Source: Methanosphaera sp. (lineage in GTDB: Archaea; Methanobacteriota; Methanobacteria; Methanobacteriales; Methanobacteriaceae). From it: a stretch of DNA of 17,615 nucleotides. How positions within the stretch are numbered: the stretch's first letter is position 1; each line of letters starts with the position of its first letter. The position numbers and the translations under genes are program-made. The stretch covers positions 1-17,615 of the forward strand of contig JAFRMD010000007.1 of NCBI GenBank assembly GCA_017430835.1. Direction: 5' to 3'. The notes beneath the pieces were generated by a model. That model worked only from the letters and a program-made list of their open reading frames with translations, was not told the DNA's origin and searched no databases. This document shows positions 7,303-15,214 of the stretch, in pieces.

Positions 7303-10300
7303 ATGGAAGAGCAATCTAATTTGGATTTTAACAGTGTGTTTAATTCATTACAACAAAACCTCTTAGATATGGGTTTAAGAAACAATTTACTTAATTTCAA
7401 AGAGAATGCTAGGACTGTTCATGTTACTAACTCTCAGATGATGGATTTATATGAATCATTAGTAATTAATAGACAAAAAATTGTTTTTGCTCCTAAGAAG
7501 AAATCAGGTGATGAAGAAGCTTCTCTTGATGATTATGTATTTACAGATACTAAAAATACTTTAATGTTGGAGACTAGTCACACGGAAAAGGAACTTCAGA
7601 AAAAATTATTATCACTCTTCCAATACTATAAGTCAAGTATTAGTGACCAGGGATATAATACTTTATTTATTGCTTTAGGATTTGTTGAATGGAAACAAGC
7701 ACATGAAAAATCAACACATAAAGCACCATTAATTTTGGTTCCTGTTGAGATAACTAGACGTTCAGTTAGCTCACCATTTATAGTTAAATGGAGTAATGAG
7801 GATATATCCTTAAATTTATCATTAAAACATAAATTGCATGATTTGGGAGTAGATTTTCCCATCCGAGAAAAGATAAAATCAAGAAATGATATATTTGAAT
7901 ATGTAGGCGATGTAAAACGTTCAATAGCAAATAAAAGAGGATGGAATGTATTAGAAGAAGTTGATTTAAGTACTTTCAGCTTTAAAAAATTTGTAATGTT
8001 TAAGGATTTATCGGTTGAAAATTGGTCAAATCAAATCAATAACAGTGAAATAGGTAGATTATTTGGTTTAAGTACCGTGGATAAATTTGACCGTTTTGAT
8101 GTTGAAAATATAGATAAAGAGTTAGATCCAATAAATACTTATAATGTTATGGATGCTGATTCTTCACAAATAGCCGTAATAGAAGATGCAAAAAAAGGAC
8201 ATAGTCTTGTTGTTGAAGGACCTCCAGGAACAGGTAAATCCCAAACAATTGTAAACTTAATATCGGAGCTTCTTGCAAATCAAAAGAGTATACTTTTTGT
8301 AAGTGAAAAAATGGCTGCTCTTGATGTTGTTAAAAAACGTATGGATTCCATAGGATTAGGTAATTATTGTCTTGAATTACACAGTAATAAAACTAGAAAA
8401 AAAGCATTACTTGATGATTTAAGTAAATCATTACTTCAGGATACTACAAAAGTAAAAGATTATGAAGATTATGATAAATTAAAACAGTCAAGGGATTATC
8501 TTGATAGTTATATGCATTTAATCAGAACTACATATGGTGATACTAATCTTTCAGTTTATGATCTTATTGGAATTTATGAACATAATTACCAACAACTAGA
8601 GAAGTTAGGACAAAGAGTTTACAAATTTAAGTTACCTAATCTGAAAGGACATGACCCAATAAAACGTGGAGAATTAATGTCTAATATAGATAGGATAGCC
8701 GAAATTTATAAACAAATCCAACCTATTAAGAAAAACCCATGGAACTATACGGATATTGACTATATTTCACCAGACAATATAGATAATATTAGGTTTAAAG
8801 CATTTGAGATAGACACTCATATGAACACTATTGAAGAAAAAATTTCACTTTTCAATAAACAAGTTGATTTTTCAACACCTAGAACTATGGGGGACATTAG
8901 TAAATTTATACAACAAGCAAAACTCTTACTATCCAAGAGTGATTGCAATGAAGATAAACAATTATTAAATCAGATAGTTTCAGCAGTATATGAATATCAA
9001 AACACTTACAATAATAATATTGATGTAACAAAAATTAATATTAATCCAATTAAAGAAAGATTAGATGAACTATTAATACAAGCCAATAGTTTAAACATAT
9101 CCCTAGAGATAATGTCACAACCGAATGTGCCTGAATTATTAAGTACATTCAAGGAATCTTTGAGATTAATATATGATTCACCAGTTCACAGAGCACTAAA
9201 TGATCCAGAAATACAACAAAAGTTCTACTCTTTCAAAGCTGGAAAGAATTCATTTACAAAATTTTTAAACAAAGACTACAAGAAAGCCAAAAAAGAGTTA
9301 TTAGGGTACTACTCCTATGATGTTGATGATGAAACAATAACTGAAGATTTTGACAACATATTATTATGGAATGATCAATTAATTAGTATAAGAAATAAAA
9401 TCTTGCCATTTACTTCATTTAACATGTTGACTGATGAAAAAATAATATTTGAACTAGAAAAGTTAACAAAAATATTTGATGAAATTAGTACTATTAATGT
9501 TAAAGTAGCAAAATTTTTCAATAGAGAATATTTCCCACGCTTAGATGACTTGGAATATCATGTAAACTTGCTATACAACCAGAAAAAGGTTAAAACATTC
9601 ATAGATAAACATGACATTCTTGCAAGGAAATACTTTAAATCATGGGATAATGTAAACTCTGATTATTTATCTATAAAAGTTGAAAATGAAAATATTGGTA
9701 AATTTATCAGTCAAACAAGTACTTCAAACATTTCACTGGAAAACTTAAATGTTTATGAATTAGAAAGTTTAGTGAATGTTCTTGAAAAATGTTATGATGA
9801 AATATTGGAAGATTATAATTACTTAAATTCCATATTACATTTTACAGGAAAATTAAGTGGTAAAAATCTTAACTCTTTAAAAATCGATGAATTTAACAAT
9901 TCCATTCAAAACATATCCCATAATATTAGTTCATTAAGTAATTGGAGTCAATTCAATACACACTGCAAGCTGTATGAAGATGAATATACGAAGGACTTGC
10001 TAAAATTAATTAAAAAAGACCAAATTAAAGCAGAAGCAATAGTATTACTATATGAATACAACTTCGCTAATAACATATTAATTGATGTGTTTGATGATAA
10101 TGAAATTCTTAAGAACTTCAACTCAAATATTTATGAAAAAAATATAGAAATCTTCAAACGATTAGACACGGAAACAATTAAACTAAACCGTTATAGAGTA
10201 AAACAAAAATTAGACGAAAAACGACCAGATGTATCATCAAGTATAATACCAACTTCACAATTAGGTATATTAGTACATGAAATGAACAAAAAACGAAACC

Positions 10301-12789
10301 ATAAATCTATAAGACAATTGCTTAATGAATGTCCAGAACCAATCATAAACATAAAACCATGTTTCTTAATGAGTCCCTTATCAATAGCACAATACTTAGA
10401 CTCAAAAACATACGAATCCTTCTTTGACTACGTCATATTTGATGAAGCAAGTCAAGTAAAAATAGAAGACTCAATAGGAGCATTACTAAGAGGAAAACAT
10501 TACATTATAATGGGTGATACAAAACAATTACCTCCAACAATATTCTTTGATGTAGAAACTAACATAGATACGGATGAACAAGAAGAAGTTGGAGTACAGG
10601 ATGTAGAAAGCATACTTCATTTCTGTAAAACAGTATTGCCATACAGAATGCTAAAATGTCATTACCGTAGTAGGCATGAATCATTGATAGCAGTATCCAA
10701 CCTGGAATTCTATAACAATGATCTGATTGTATATCCATCACCAGTAATAGATTCAAATGAATTAGGATTAAAACTAGTCTACAATCCAAACAACATATAT
10801 GACAAAGGTAAAACAAGACAAAATAAACAAGAAGCAAAAGAAGTAGTTGAATATGCATGTAACCACTTTGCAAAATACAAATCAACTAAAAGCTTAGGAA
10901 TAGGTACATTTAGTGTAGCACAAAAACAAGCAATACTTGACGAGCTAGAAAAAAAGCTACAGAAAAATCCTGAATTAGAACAATACTTCTATGCAGAAGG
11001 AGAAAAAGCATTCTTTGTAAAAAATATAGAAACAATACAGGGTGATGAAAGAGACGTTATGCTTATCAGTATAGGATATGGATTTGACAATAATCATAAT
11101 CTTTCAAGCAGCTTCGGACCATTAAACAATGAAGGTGGAGAACGAAGACTAAATGTACTTACAACAAGGGCAAAAGAGAAATGTGTTGTATTTTCTAATT
11201 TCAAATCTAGTGATATGCGTATAAATGCAAGAACACCTAAAGGAGTGAAAGTTCTTAAAACTTATCTATACTATGCAGAAAAAGGTAAGTTCCCATCAAG
11301 TTATAATGACGATGAAGACTTTGACTCAGAATTTGAAGAATCAGTCTATGACTTTTTAATTGATGAAGGGTACAATGTTGCTAAACAAGTTGGATGTGCT
11401 GGTTATAGAATAGATTTAGCTATAATTGATAACAACAACCCTGATGAGTACATAATAGGAATAGAATGTGATGGAGCTTCATACCATACAAGTCCTTCAG
11501 CAAGAGACCGTGACAGAATTCGTCAAAGTATACTTGAAGGTTTAGGTTGGAAATTCTGTAGAGTATGGTCAACAGAATGGTATCATAACAGAGAAAATGC
11601 AAAAATGCATTTATTATATGCCATAGGCGATGCACTAAAATCTAGACCTATTGTAAATGTATCTGATGACACAATTACTCCGGAAATAAATTCTGATGAT
11701 GAATTGGAAGAAAATTTCGTAGAAAGCACACCTATTAAAGAGAATATTTCTGAGGATGAAGATTGGAAAGATATATTTGAAGATAATACTGAAGATCAAC
11801 AAAATGATTATCCAGATATTCGAGATTTACGGCCTGGATTTAAAGATACTGTTCAAAAGAAAGTTAAAGCACAGAAAAATGTTAAATCTGCTGAACAAGA
11901 TGAAAAATCAACAGATAATGAAGAGTTAAATTCAGAAAAATTAGAAAGTGAAGATTTCAAACAATCAAAAGATGTTCAAGAAATAGATGATATTCCAGAA
12001 ATTGAAGATTCTCAGGAAATTGAAGATACTCCAGAAATGGAAGATACCTTCGAAATTGAAAAAAATGAACTTAAAAACGAAGAAAAACCAGTAATTAAGA
12101 AGAAACCTGTAATTAAGCAGGAACAAAAAATCAAAAAATCCTCTGGAAATGAAGAAGAGAAAGAGAGGGAAGAAGAACTAAAAACAAAAGAGGTTCCAAA
12201 CGAAAAGCCTATTGAATCTAAAATACAAGTTCAAAAAGTAGAAGTTAAAGAAAATGCTACTGAAAGTAATTACAATTACTTTAATAAGGAAATTGATTGT
12301 GATGATTTCTATGAACTTAGTGAATCATCCGTTATTGAAAACATTCAAGAAATAATTCAAATGGAAGCTCCAGTTCATAGGGAAGAAATATACAATAGAT
12401 TAAAAAAATCTTACAATGTTAAAGCTACTAAGAAGTTTAAAAATACAGTAGATTCCTATATCAGTTCTTTACTTCAATCATCAAATGATGTTTATGTAAA
12501 AAATAACTATTATTACATATTTAAACGTGACATTGTAGTTAGAAAAAGAGTTAAGCCAAACGTTGATTATATTTCTGATGATGAAATAATTGAAGCTATA
12601 AAACAAGTATTGGTGCTTAATAATAATGTTAAAACTAAGGAATTAGCAAAAAAAGTTTCTAAGTTGTTTGGTTTTAAATCTTTATCACAAAAAACTGCTA
12701 ATAAACTTAATGAAGTTATTAGTTTCCTCAGATTCTCTGATAAATTGGAAATAAATTCTGAGGGTGTAGTAATCTTAAAAGAAGATTAA
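7303..12789 (+). CDS. DUF4011-helicase-nuclease-DUF3320 protein, Hhe-like phage defence
   Basis: An 1828-residue fusion. The N-terminal DUF4011 region (about 10-130) contains GLRNNLLNF. An SF1 UPF1/DNA2-like helicase follows: Walker A GPPGTGKS at 306-313, Walker B DEAS at 1047-1050, GDTKQLPPT at 1071-1079, HYRSRH at 1120-1125, IQGDERD at 1245-1251 and LTTRAKEK to 1293. Between Walker A and B lie about 730 largely helical residues. A PD-(D/E)XK nuclease domain of the MTES_1575/Vsr-like type follows (about 1340-1450), with RIDLA Asp1371 and IECDGASYH at 1387-1395. After an acidic repeat linker come two winged-helix segments of DUF3320 type (about 1677-1755 and 1760-1828). This domain order is the one I recall for HheA, a single-gene anti-phage system. 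The helicase should act on nucleic acid and the nuclease cut it; the trigger is unknown. The start has a weak GTGAT site. Confidence 0.88.
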   Translation: MEEQSNLDFNSVFNSLQQNLLDMGLRNNLLNFKENARTVHVTNSQMMDLYESLVINRQKIVFAPKKKSGDEEASLDDYVFTDTKNTLMLETSHTEKELQKKLLSLFQYYKSSISDQGYNTLFIALGFVEWKQAHEKSTHKAPLILVPVEITRRSVSSPFIVKWSNEDISLNLSLKHKLHDLGVDFPIREKIKSRNDIFEYVGDVKRSIANKRGWNVLEEVDLSTFSFKKFVMFKDLSVENWSNQINNSEIGRLFGLSTVDKFDRFDVENIDKELDPINTYNVMDADSSQIAVIEDAKKGHSLVVEGPPGTGKSQTIVNLISELLANQKSILFVSEKMAALDVVKKRMDSIGLGNYCLELHSNKTRKKALLDDLSKSLLQDTTKVKDYEDYDKLKQSRDYLDSYMHLIRTTYGDTNLSVYDLIGIYEHNYQQLEKLGQRVYKFKLPNLKGHDPIKRGELMSNIDRIAEIYKQIQPIKKNPWNYTDIDYISPDNIDNIRFKAFEIDTHMNTIEEKISLFNKQVDFSTPRTMGDISKFIQQAKLLLSKSDCNEDKQLLNQIVSAVYEYQNTYNNNIDVTKININPIKERLDELLIQANSLNISLEIMSQPNVPELLSTFKESLRLIYDSPVHRALNDPEIQQKFYSFKAGKNSFTKFLNKDYKKAKKELLGYYSYDVDDETITEDFDNILLWNDQLISIRNKILPFTSFNMLTDEKIIFELEKLTKIFDEISTINVKVAKFFNREYFPRLDDLEYHVNLLYNQKKVKTFIDKHDILARKYFKSWDNVNSDYLSIKVENENIGKFISQTSTSNISLENLNVYELESLVNVLEKCYDEILEDYNYLNSILHFTGKLSGKNLNSLKIDEFNNSIQNISHNISSLSNWSQFNTHCKLYEDEYTKDLLKLIKKDQIKAEAIVLLYEYNFANNILIDVFDDNEILKNFNSNIYEKNIEIFKRLDTETIKLNRYRVKQKLDEKRPDVSSSIIPTSQLGILVHEMNKKRNHKSIRQLLNECPEPIINIKPCFLMSPLSIAQYLDSKTYESFFDYVIFDEASQVKIEDSIGALLRGKHYIIMGDTKQLPPTIFFDVETNIDTDEQEEVGVQDVESILHFCKTVLPYRMLKCHYRSRHESLIAVSNLEFYNNDLIVYPSPVIDSNELGLKLVYNPNNIYDKGKTRQNKQEAKEVVEYACNHFAKYKSTKSLGIGTFSVAQKQAILDELEKKLQKNPELEQYFYAEGEKAFFVKNIETIQGDERDVMLISIGYGFDNNHNLSSSFGPLNNEGGERRLNVLTTRAKEKCVVFSNFKSSDMRINARTPKGVKVLKTYLYYAEKGKFPSSYNDDEDFDSEFEESVYDFLIDEGYNVAKQVGCAGYRIDLAIIDNNNPDEYIIGIECDGASYHTSPSARDRDRIRQSILEGLGWKFCRVWSTEWYHNRENAKMHLLYAIGDALKSRPIVNVSDDTITPEINSDDELEENFVESTPIKENISEDEDWKDIFEDNTEDQQNDYPDIRDLRPGFKDTVQKKVKAQKNVKSAEQDEKSTDNEELNSEKLESEDFKQSKDVQEIDDIPEIEDSQEIEDTPEMEDTFEIEKNELKNEEKPVIKKKPVIKQEQKIKKSSGNEEEKEREEELKTKEVPNEKPIESKIQVQKVEVKENATESNYNYFNKEIDCDDFYELSESSVIENIQEIIQMEAPVHREEIYNRLKKSYNVKATKKFKNTVDSYISSLLQSSNDVYVKNNYYYIFKRDIVVRKRVKPNVDYISDDEIIEAIKQVLVLNNNVKTKELAKKVSKLFGFKSLSQKTANKLNEVISFLRFSDKLEINSEGVVILKED
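11980..12069 (+). repeat. Five in-frame 18-bp tandem repeats in the helicase gene
   Basis: Units start at 11980, 11998, 12016, 12034 and 12052 and encode E(I/M)(E/D)(D/K)xx hexapeptides such as EIEDSQ and EIEDTP. They form a very acidic spacer between the nuclease domain and the C-terminal winged helices. The repeat number may vary between strains without breaking the frame. Confidence 0.8.
12085..12120 (+). repeat. Second in-frame 18-bp repeat pair (KPVIK)
   Basis: Two copies of an 18-base unit (12085-12102 and 12103-12120) encode KPVIKK and KPVIKQ. This basic pair directly follows the acidic repeats, so the linker switches from strongly negative to positive charge. Confidence 0.7.
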
Positions 12790-12805
12790 TTTTTTTCTAT
12801 TTTTT
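12790..12805 (+). terminator. T-tract after the helicase gene
   Basis: TTTTTTTCTATTTTTT begins next to the TAA stop of the large gene, and no hairpin is visible. It is a typical archaeal U-rich terminator. The next gene is convergent. Confidence 0.5.
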
Positions 12806-12885
12806 AAAGGAGCTTAAAAGGATTATTTTGTTATTAAAAAGGTGAAAAAGGTTATTTTTGTTTAATTTAGTTAATTTTTCCATAT

Positions 12886-13170
12886 TTAGAAGAATTGTGT
12901 CATTATTATAGGTAATGATTCTAATATGGCTTGTAAACCTAATATGAATATTGCAAGTCCGCCAATAAATTCTATTACTCTAGCGTATTTGATTGCAACT
13001 TTAGTACCATAAGTTCCTAAGACAAACCAGAAAAATACACTAATTAAAGTTAAACCACATAATATGAAAGGATTAACTCCAGCTACAGCACCTTGAGATG
13101 ATAGTACTAAGTTTTCAATGTTACCAAATATTAGTAATCCTAGAAATTCCTTGTAATTAGATAGTCCCAT
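12886..13170 (-). CDS. Small membrane protein, half of a LysE/GDT1-like transporter pair (copy A)
   Basis: A 94-residue hydrophobic protein with three predicted membrane helices (about residues 9-25, 33-52 and 66-84). Key stretches are LLIFGNIENLVLSSQG, the NP turn, WFVLGTYGTK and FIGGLAIFILGLQAIL. The spacing of the polar motif in helix 1, the glycine motif in helix 2 and the GG-L-G helix 3 resembles half of a LysE-superfamily carrier such as GDT1/UPF0016, MntP or TerC; this is inference, since the GD signature is replaced by GNIEN. It is about half identical to the product of the gene immediately upstream, separated by 9 bases. Its ribosome binding site AAGGTGA (13175-13181) overlaps that gene's stop, so the pair is translationally linked. 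The substrate is unknown, perhaps a cation. Confidence 0.75.
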   Translation of the reverse strand: MGLSNYKEFLGLLIFGNIENLVLSSQGAVAGVNPFILCGLTLISVFFWFVLGTYGTKVAIKYARVIEFIGGLAIFILGLQAILESLPIIMTQFF

Positions 13171-13179
13171 TGTTTCACC

Positions 13180-13464
13180 TTAGTTATAACTTTCATCTTT
13201 GTTAAATCTGAATGCTTGTACCATGGATTGTATTCCTAAAATGAATATTGCTACTCCACCAATGAAATTAATTATGCTTGAATATTGCATTGCTATCATA
13301 GTACCTTCTGTACCAATAATAAACCATATTATTACACAAATAAAACTAGCAATACCGAGTTTTACAGGGTTTGCTCCTTTAACTACGCCATGTGAAGCTA
13401 GTATTAAGTTTTCTATATTTCCAAATATAATTAACCATATAAATGGTAAATATGCTTCTAACAA
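13180..13464 (-). CDS. Small membrane protein, half of a LysE/GDT1-like transporter pair (copy B)
   Basis: A paralogue of the following gene, with the same three-helix plan: FIWLIIFGNIENLILASHG, GANP, WFIIGTEGT, FIGGVAIFILGIQSM. Hand alignment gives roughly 40 identical residues over 77. The C-terminus differs, ending in a charged tail (FRFNKDESYN). I prefer a TTG start at 13464, because AAGGTGATA (13467-13475) lies just upstream and the resulting N-terminus then aligns with copy A to within one residue. The ATG at 13488 gives eight extra residues and has no ribosome binding site, but cannot be excluded. It is the first gene of a two-gene unit. Two divergent half-size copies suggest a heterodimer, possibly with opposite membrane orientation (inference). 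Confidence 0.72.
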   Translation of the reverse strand: MLEAYLPFIWLIIFGNIENLILASHGVVKGANPVKLGIASFICVIIWFIIGTEGTMIAMQYSSIINFIGGVAIFILGIQSMVQAFRFNKDESYN

Positions 13465-13488
13465 TTTATCACCTTGTATCAATAACAT

Positions 13489-13798
13489 TAATTTTATAAT
13501 AGGAATAATCCTTCAATAATGTTTTTTTTTTAAATAAATGAATTTTTAATAAAGATAAAAATTAAAAAATAATTTTTTGATAAGTATTATCTGATTTTCT
13601 CAATATATTACTTTTATTAAATTATTATAAATTACAATTATTATTTAGTACCTACTATTATTTAAAGTATCTTCTTTTTTTTAATTAAAACTAGATGAAT
13701 TTTGTATTGTCTATCTAATATTTTGTTGGATATTTTTTTATTTTAACATTATATTTTTATATGCCTTGTTTAAAAATATTATATTAACTAATTAAAAG
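13489..13798. other. AT-rich divergent promoter region
   Basis: About 310 bases without a gene lie between the membrane-protein pair (-) and the acidic protein gene (+). It is almost entirely A/T with several A- and T-tracts. On the - strand TTTATTTAAA at about 13530-13539 could be the TATA box of the membrane-protein pair. On the + strand a clear TTTATATG lies at 13756-13763. No RNA gene or longer repeat was seen. Confidence 0.5.
13756..13763 (+). promoter_or_regulatory. TATA box of the acidic helical protein gene
   Basis: TTTATATG matches the archaeal TATA consensus and sits 45 bases before the ATG at 13808. This predicts a transcription start near 13784 and a short leader with the AGGTGAA ribosome binding site. 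Confidence 0.55.
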
Positions 13799-13807
13799 GT
13801 GAAGAAC

Positions 13808-14344
13808 ATGGCTGAAAATAGATTATTAGATGACAATTTTTTAAAAATAGAAGACGATTATTCAGAATATATCCAATACTTGCGATTAATTTTCACTGAA
13901 TACTATGAAATAATTCAGAAATTAGATAAAATAGTTGAAGAAAACGTTTTTTGTAATGAAGTCTACATTGAATTAACTGGTTTAATAAAATATGCATCAA
14001 AAAGAGTTTTCCCACAATTATTAGCATTTTTTGGACAAGATGAGAATTTTGAAGATGATGTTTACCCTGAATTTATGGATATTCAGTTAATGGTTCTTTA
14101 TTTATTTGATAAATTACAATATGAACTTGATAATACAATCATTAATTGGAATTTTAATGATCCTGTAATTGATGAGGATATTATCAATTTAGAAAGTATT
14201 AATTACTTAATGAAGTTAATTTTACCACAATTGTCATTATTTGCTCAGGTGTTTGATTTAAAAATACAGCTACTTGAAGGTTCTATCACTCAAAGTAGTT
14301 TTGAAAAACAAATGATTGAAGTCCATGATTCTATGTTCATTTAA
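13808..14344 (+). CDS. Acidic all-helical protein of unknown function
   Basis: A 178-residue protein that I do not recognise. It is rich in Asp, Glu, Ile, Leu and aromatic residues, and reads as a series of amphipathic helices: YSEYIQYLRLIFTEYYEII, ELTGLIKYASKRVFPQLLAFFG, DIQLMVLYLFDKLQYEL and SINYLMKLILPQLSLFAQVFDLK. Two helices share a PQL(L/S)xF motif (about residues 68 and 146), which may mark an internal duplication. No signal peptide or membrane helix is convincing. The ATG at 13808 is chosen because AGGTGAA precedes it by four bases; the in-frame GTG at 13799 is part of that site. The gene has its own TATA box and converges on the next one, overlapping it by 8 bases. Confidence 0.75.
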   Translation: MAENRLLDDNFLKIEDDYSEYIQYLRLIFTEYYEIIQKLDKIVEENVFCNEVYIELTGLIKYASKRVFPQLLAFFGQDENFEDDVYPEFMDIQLMVLYLFDKLQYELDNTIINWNFNDPVIDEDIINLESINYLMKLILPQLSLFAQVFDLKIQLLEGSITQSSFEKQMIEVHDSMFI

Positions 14345-14597
14345 TTTCATATTCAATTATTTTTTTGATTTCCTGTAAACTTGAAGGCACTATTCTTACA
14401 TCCATGCCATGGTACGTTTTATAGATGTTGATATACTTTTTTTTACGTAAGGATTTTATTCCTTTTTTTATTTCTTTACAGGAGTATTGGTTTAAGTTTC
14501 TACAAAGGTTTATTATGGGAGTATGGTGTTTTCCAATACATCCATGCTTGAATAGTGTGGACAGTATATCTTTTTCAAGTTCATCATTGCTTTTCAT
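14337..14597 (-). CDS. Small archaeal winged-helix protein
   Basis: An 86-residue protein with a winged-helix-like pattern: helix 1 DELEKDILSTLFKHG, then CIGKHHTPIINLCRNL, a helix KEIKKGIKSLRKKKYI and a wing-like YKTYHGMDVRIVP. The IGxxHTPIxNL motif followed by a Lys-rich helix and a wing recurs in a conserved small archaeal family whose role I do not know; nucleic-acid binding is likely. The gene has no Shine-Dalgarno sequence. The TATA-like ATATATAAT at 14622-14630 is about 28 bases before the ATG, so the mRNA is probably leaderless. Its 3' end overlaps the convergent acidic-protein gene by 8 bases. Confidence 0.75.
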   Translation of the reverse strand: MKSNDELEKDILSTLFKHGCIGKHHTPIINLCRNLNQYSCKEIKKGIKSLRKKKYINIYKTYHGMDVRIVPSSLQEIKKIIEYEIK

Positions 14598-14620
14598 ATA
14601 CTTTTAAATATAAGCTTTAT

Positions 14621-14630
14621 CATATATAAT
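14621..14630. promoter_or_regulatory. Candidate bidirectional TATA element
   Basis: CATATATAAT lies in the 92-base gap between two divergent winged-helix genes and is nearly symmetrical. It is positioned to serve the - strand gene (start about 25 bases left, giving a leaderless mRNA at 14597) and the + strand gene (start near 14650). TGTATAAAAA at 14635-14644 is an alternative for the + direction. Confidence 0.4.
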
Positions 14631-14641
14631 AGTATGTATAA

Positions 14642-14655
14642 AAATTGTACATTTT
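14642..14655. promoter_or_regulatory. Palindrome near the predicted start site, candidate operator
   Basis: AAATTGTACATTTT is an inverted repeat around TGTACA with one mismatched pair. It sits where transcription of the 14690 regulator gene should begin. An autoregulatory operator is possible, but AT-rich DNA produces such palindromes by chance. Confidence 0.25.
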
Positions 14656-14689
14656 AATTTTTTTAAGTTTAAAATATATACATGGTGAG

Positions 14690-15214
14690 ATGACATTGTA
14701 CGAAAGAATATTTGGCAAATACCCTCAAGTAAAAGTAATCAATTATGTATTAACTAATCCAAAAAGAGAGTACACAAAGAAAGAAATGGCAGTAGGGGCA
14801 GAAATTTCAAGAGTAACCTTAGATTCATTCATTAAAGAATTAGAAGAAATAAAAATACTTATTAAAAATGGATTAAAATATAAAGTTAATCTTCAATCAA
14901 ACATAGTAAAAATACTCATTAAAACTCAAATTGACATAGCTGATTTAATAATGGCGGAAGAATTAGAAAAATCTGAAGAAGTAATTGGAAAAGAATTAAC
15001 ACATGAAGAATTTGATAAATATTTAGATAGTATTGATTATGAAGTAGACATCAATAAAGAACTTGAAAAAATAGAAAACAATGAAAAAATATCAGTAACA
15101 ACACCAGATGACTATCAAATAATAGAAAAAAATATATCAGATTTAAATACTGAAATAATCATGACTCAATACATCAGCCAAAATTACAATAAAGGAATGA
15201 TAAATTATGGATAG
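14690..15214 (+). CDS. Winged-helix transcriptional regulator
   Basis: A 174-residue protein. Its N-terminal third is a winged helix-turn-helix: IFGKYPQVKVINYVLTNP, the helix pair EYTKKEMAVGAEISRVTLDSFIKELEE (about residues 27-53) and a wing ILIKNGLKYKVN. It resembles archaeal predicted regulators of the form 'FG..PKVRVLDFLLEN'. The C-terminal half is acidic and helical, likely for dimerisation or partner binding. The ATG at 14690 is taken as start, although the GGTGAG immediately before it is too close; a TTG at 14696, six bases after GGTGAG, is a plausible alternative start. The last 8 bases overlap the following DUF3467-like gene, so the two proteins are co-translated and may work together. 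Targets are unknown. Confidence 0.75.
   Translation: MTLYERIFGKYPQVKVINYVLTNPKREYTKKEMAVGAEISRVTLDSFIKELEEIKILIKNGLKYKVNLQSNIVKILIKTQIDIADLIMAEELEKSEEVIGKELTHEEFDKYLDSIDYEVDINKELEKIENNEKISVTTPDDYQIIEKNISDLNTEIIMTQYISQNYNKGMINYG

Noticed and set aside
10559..10885. 108-codon hydrophobic - strand ORF inside the helicase gene
   Set aside because: It is antisense to conserved helicase motifs; hydrophobicity arises from complementing Asp/Glu/Lys/Asn codons.
12858..12911. Short TTG-started frame after an AAGGTGAAAAAGG sequence
   Set aside because: Only about 17 codons and antisense to the end of membrane protein copy A; the GGTGA match alone is not enough.
13199..13519. 106-codon + strand ORF opposite membrane protein copy B
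   Set aside because: The - strand frame has a ribosome binding site, a paralogue next to it and conserved motifs; the + frame has none.
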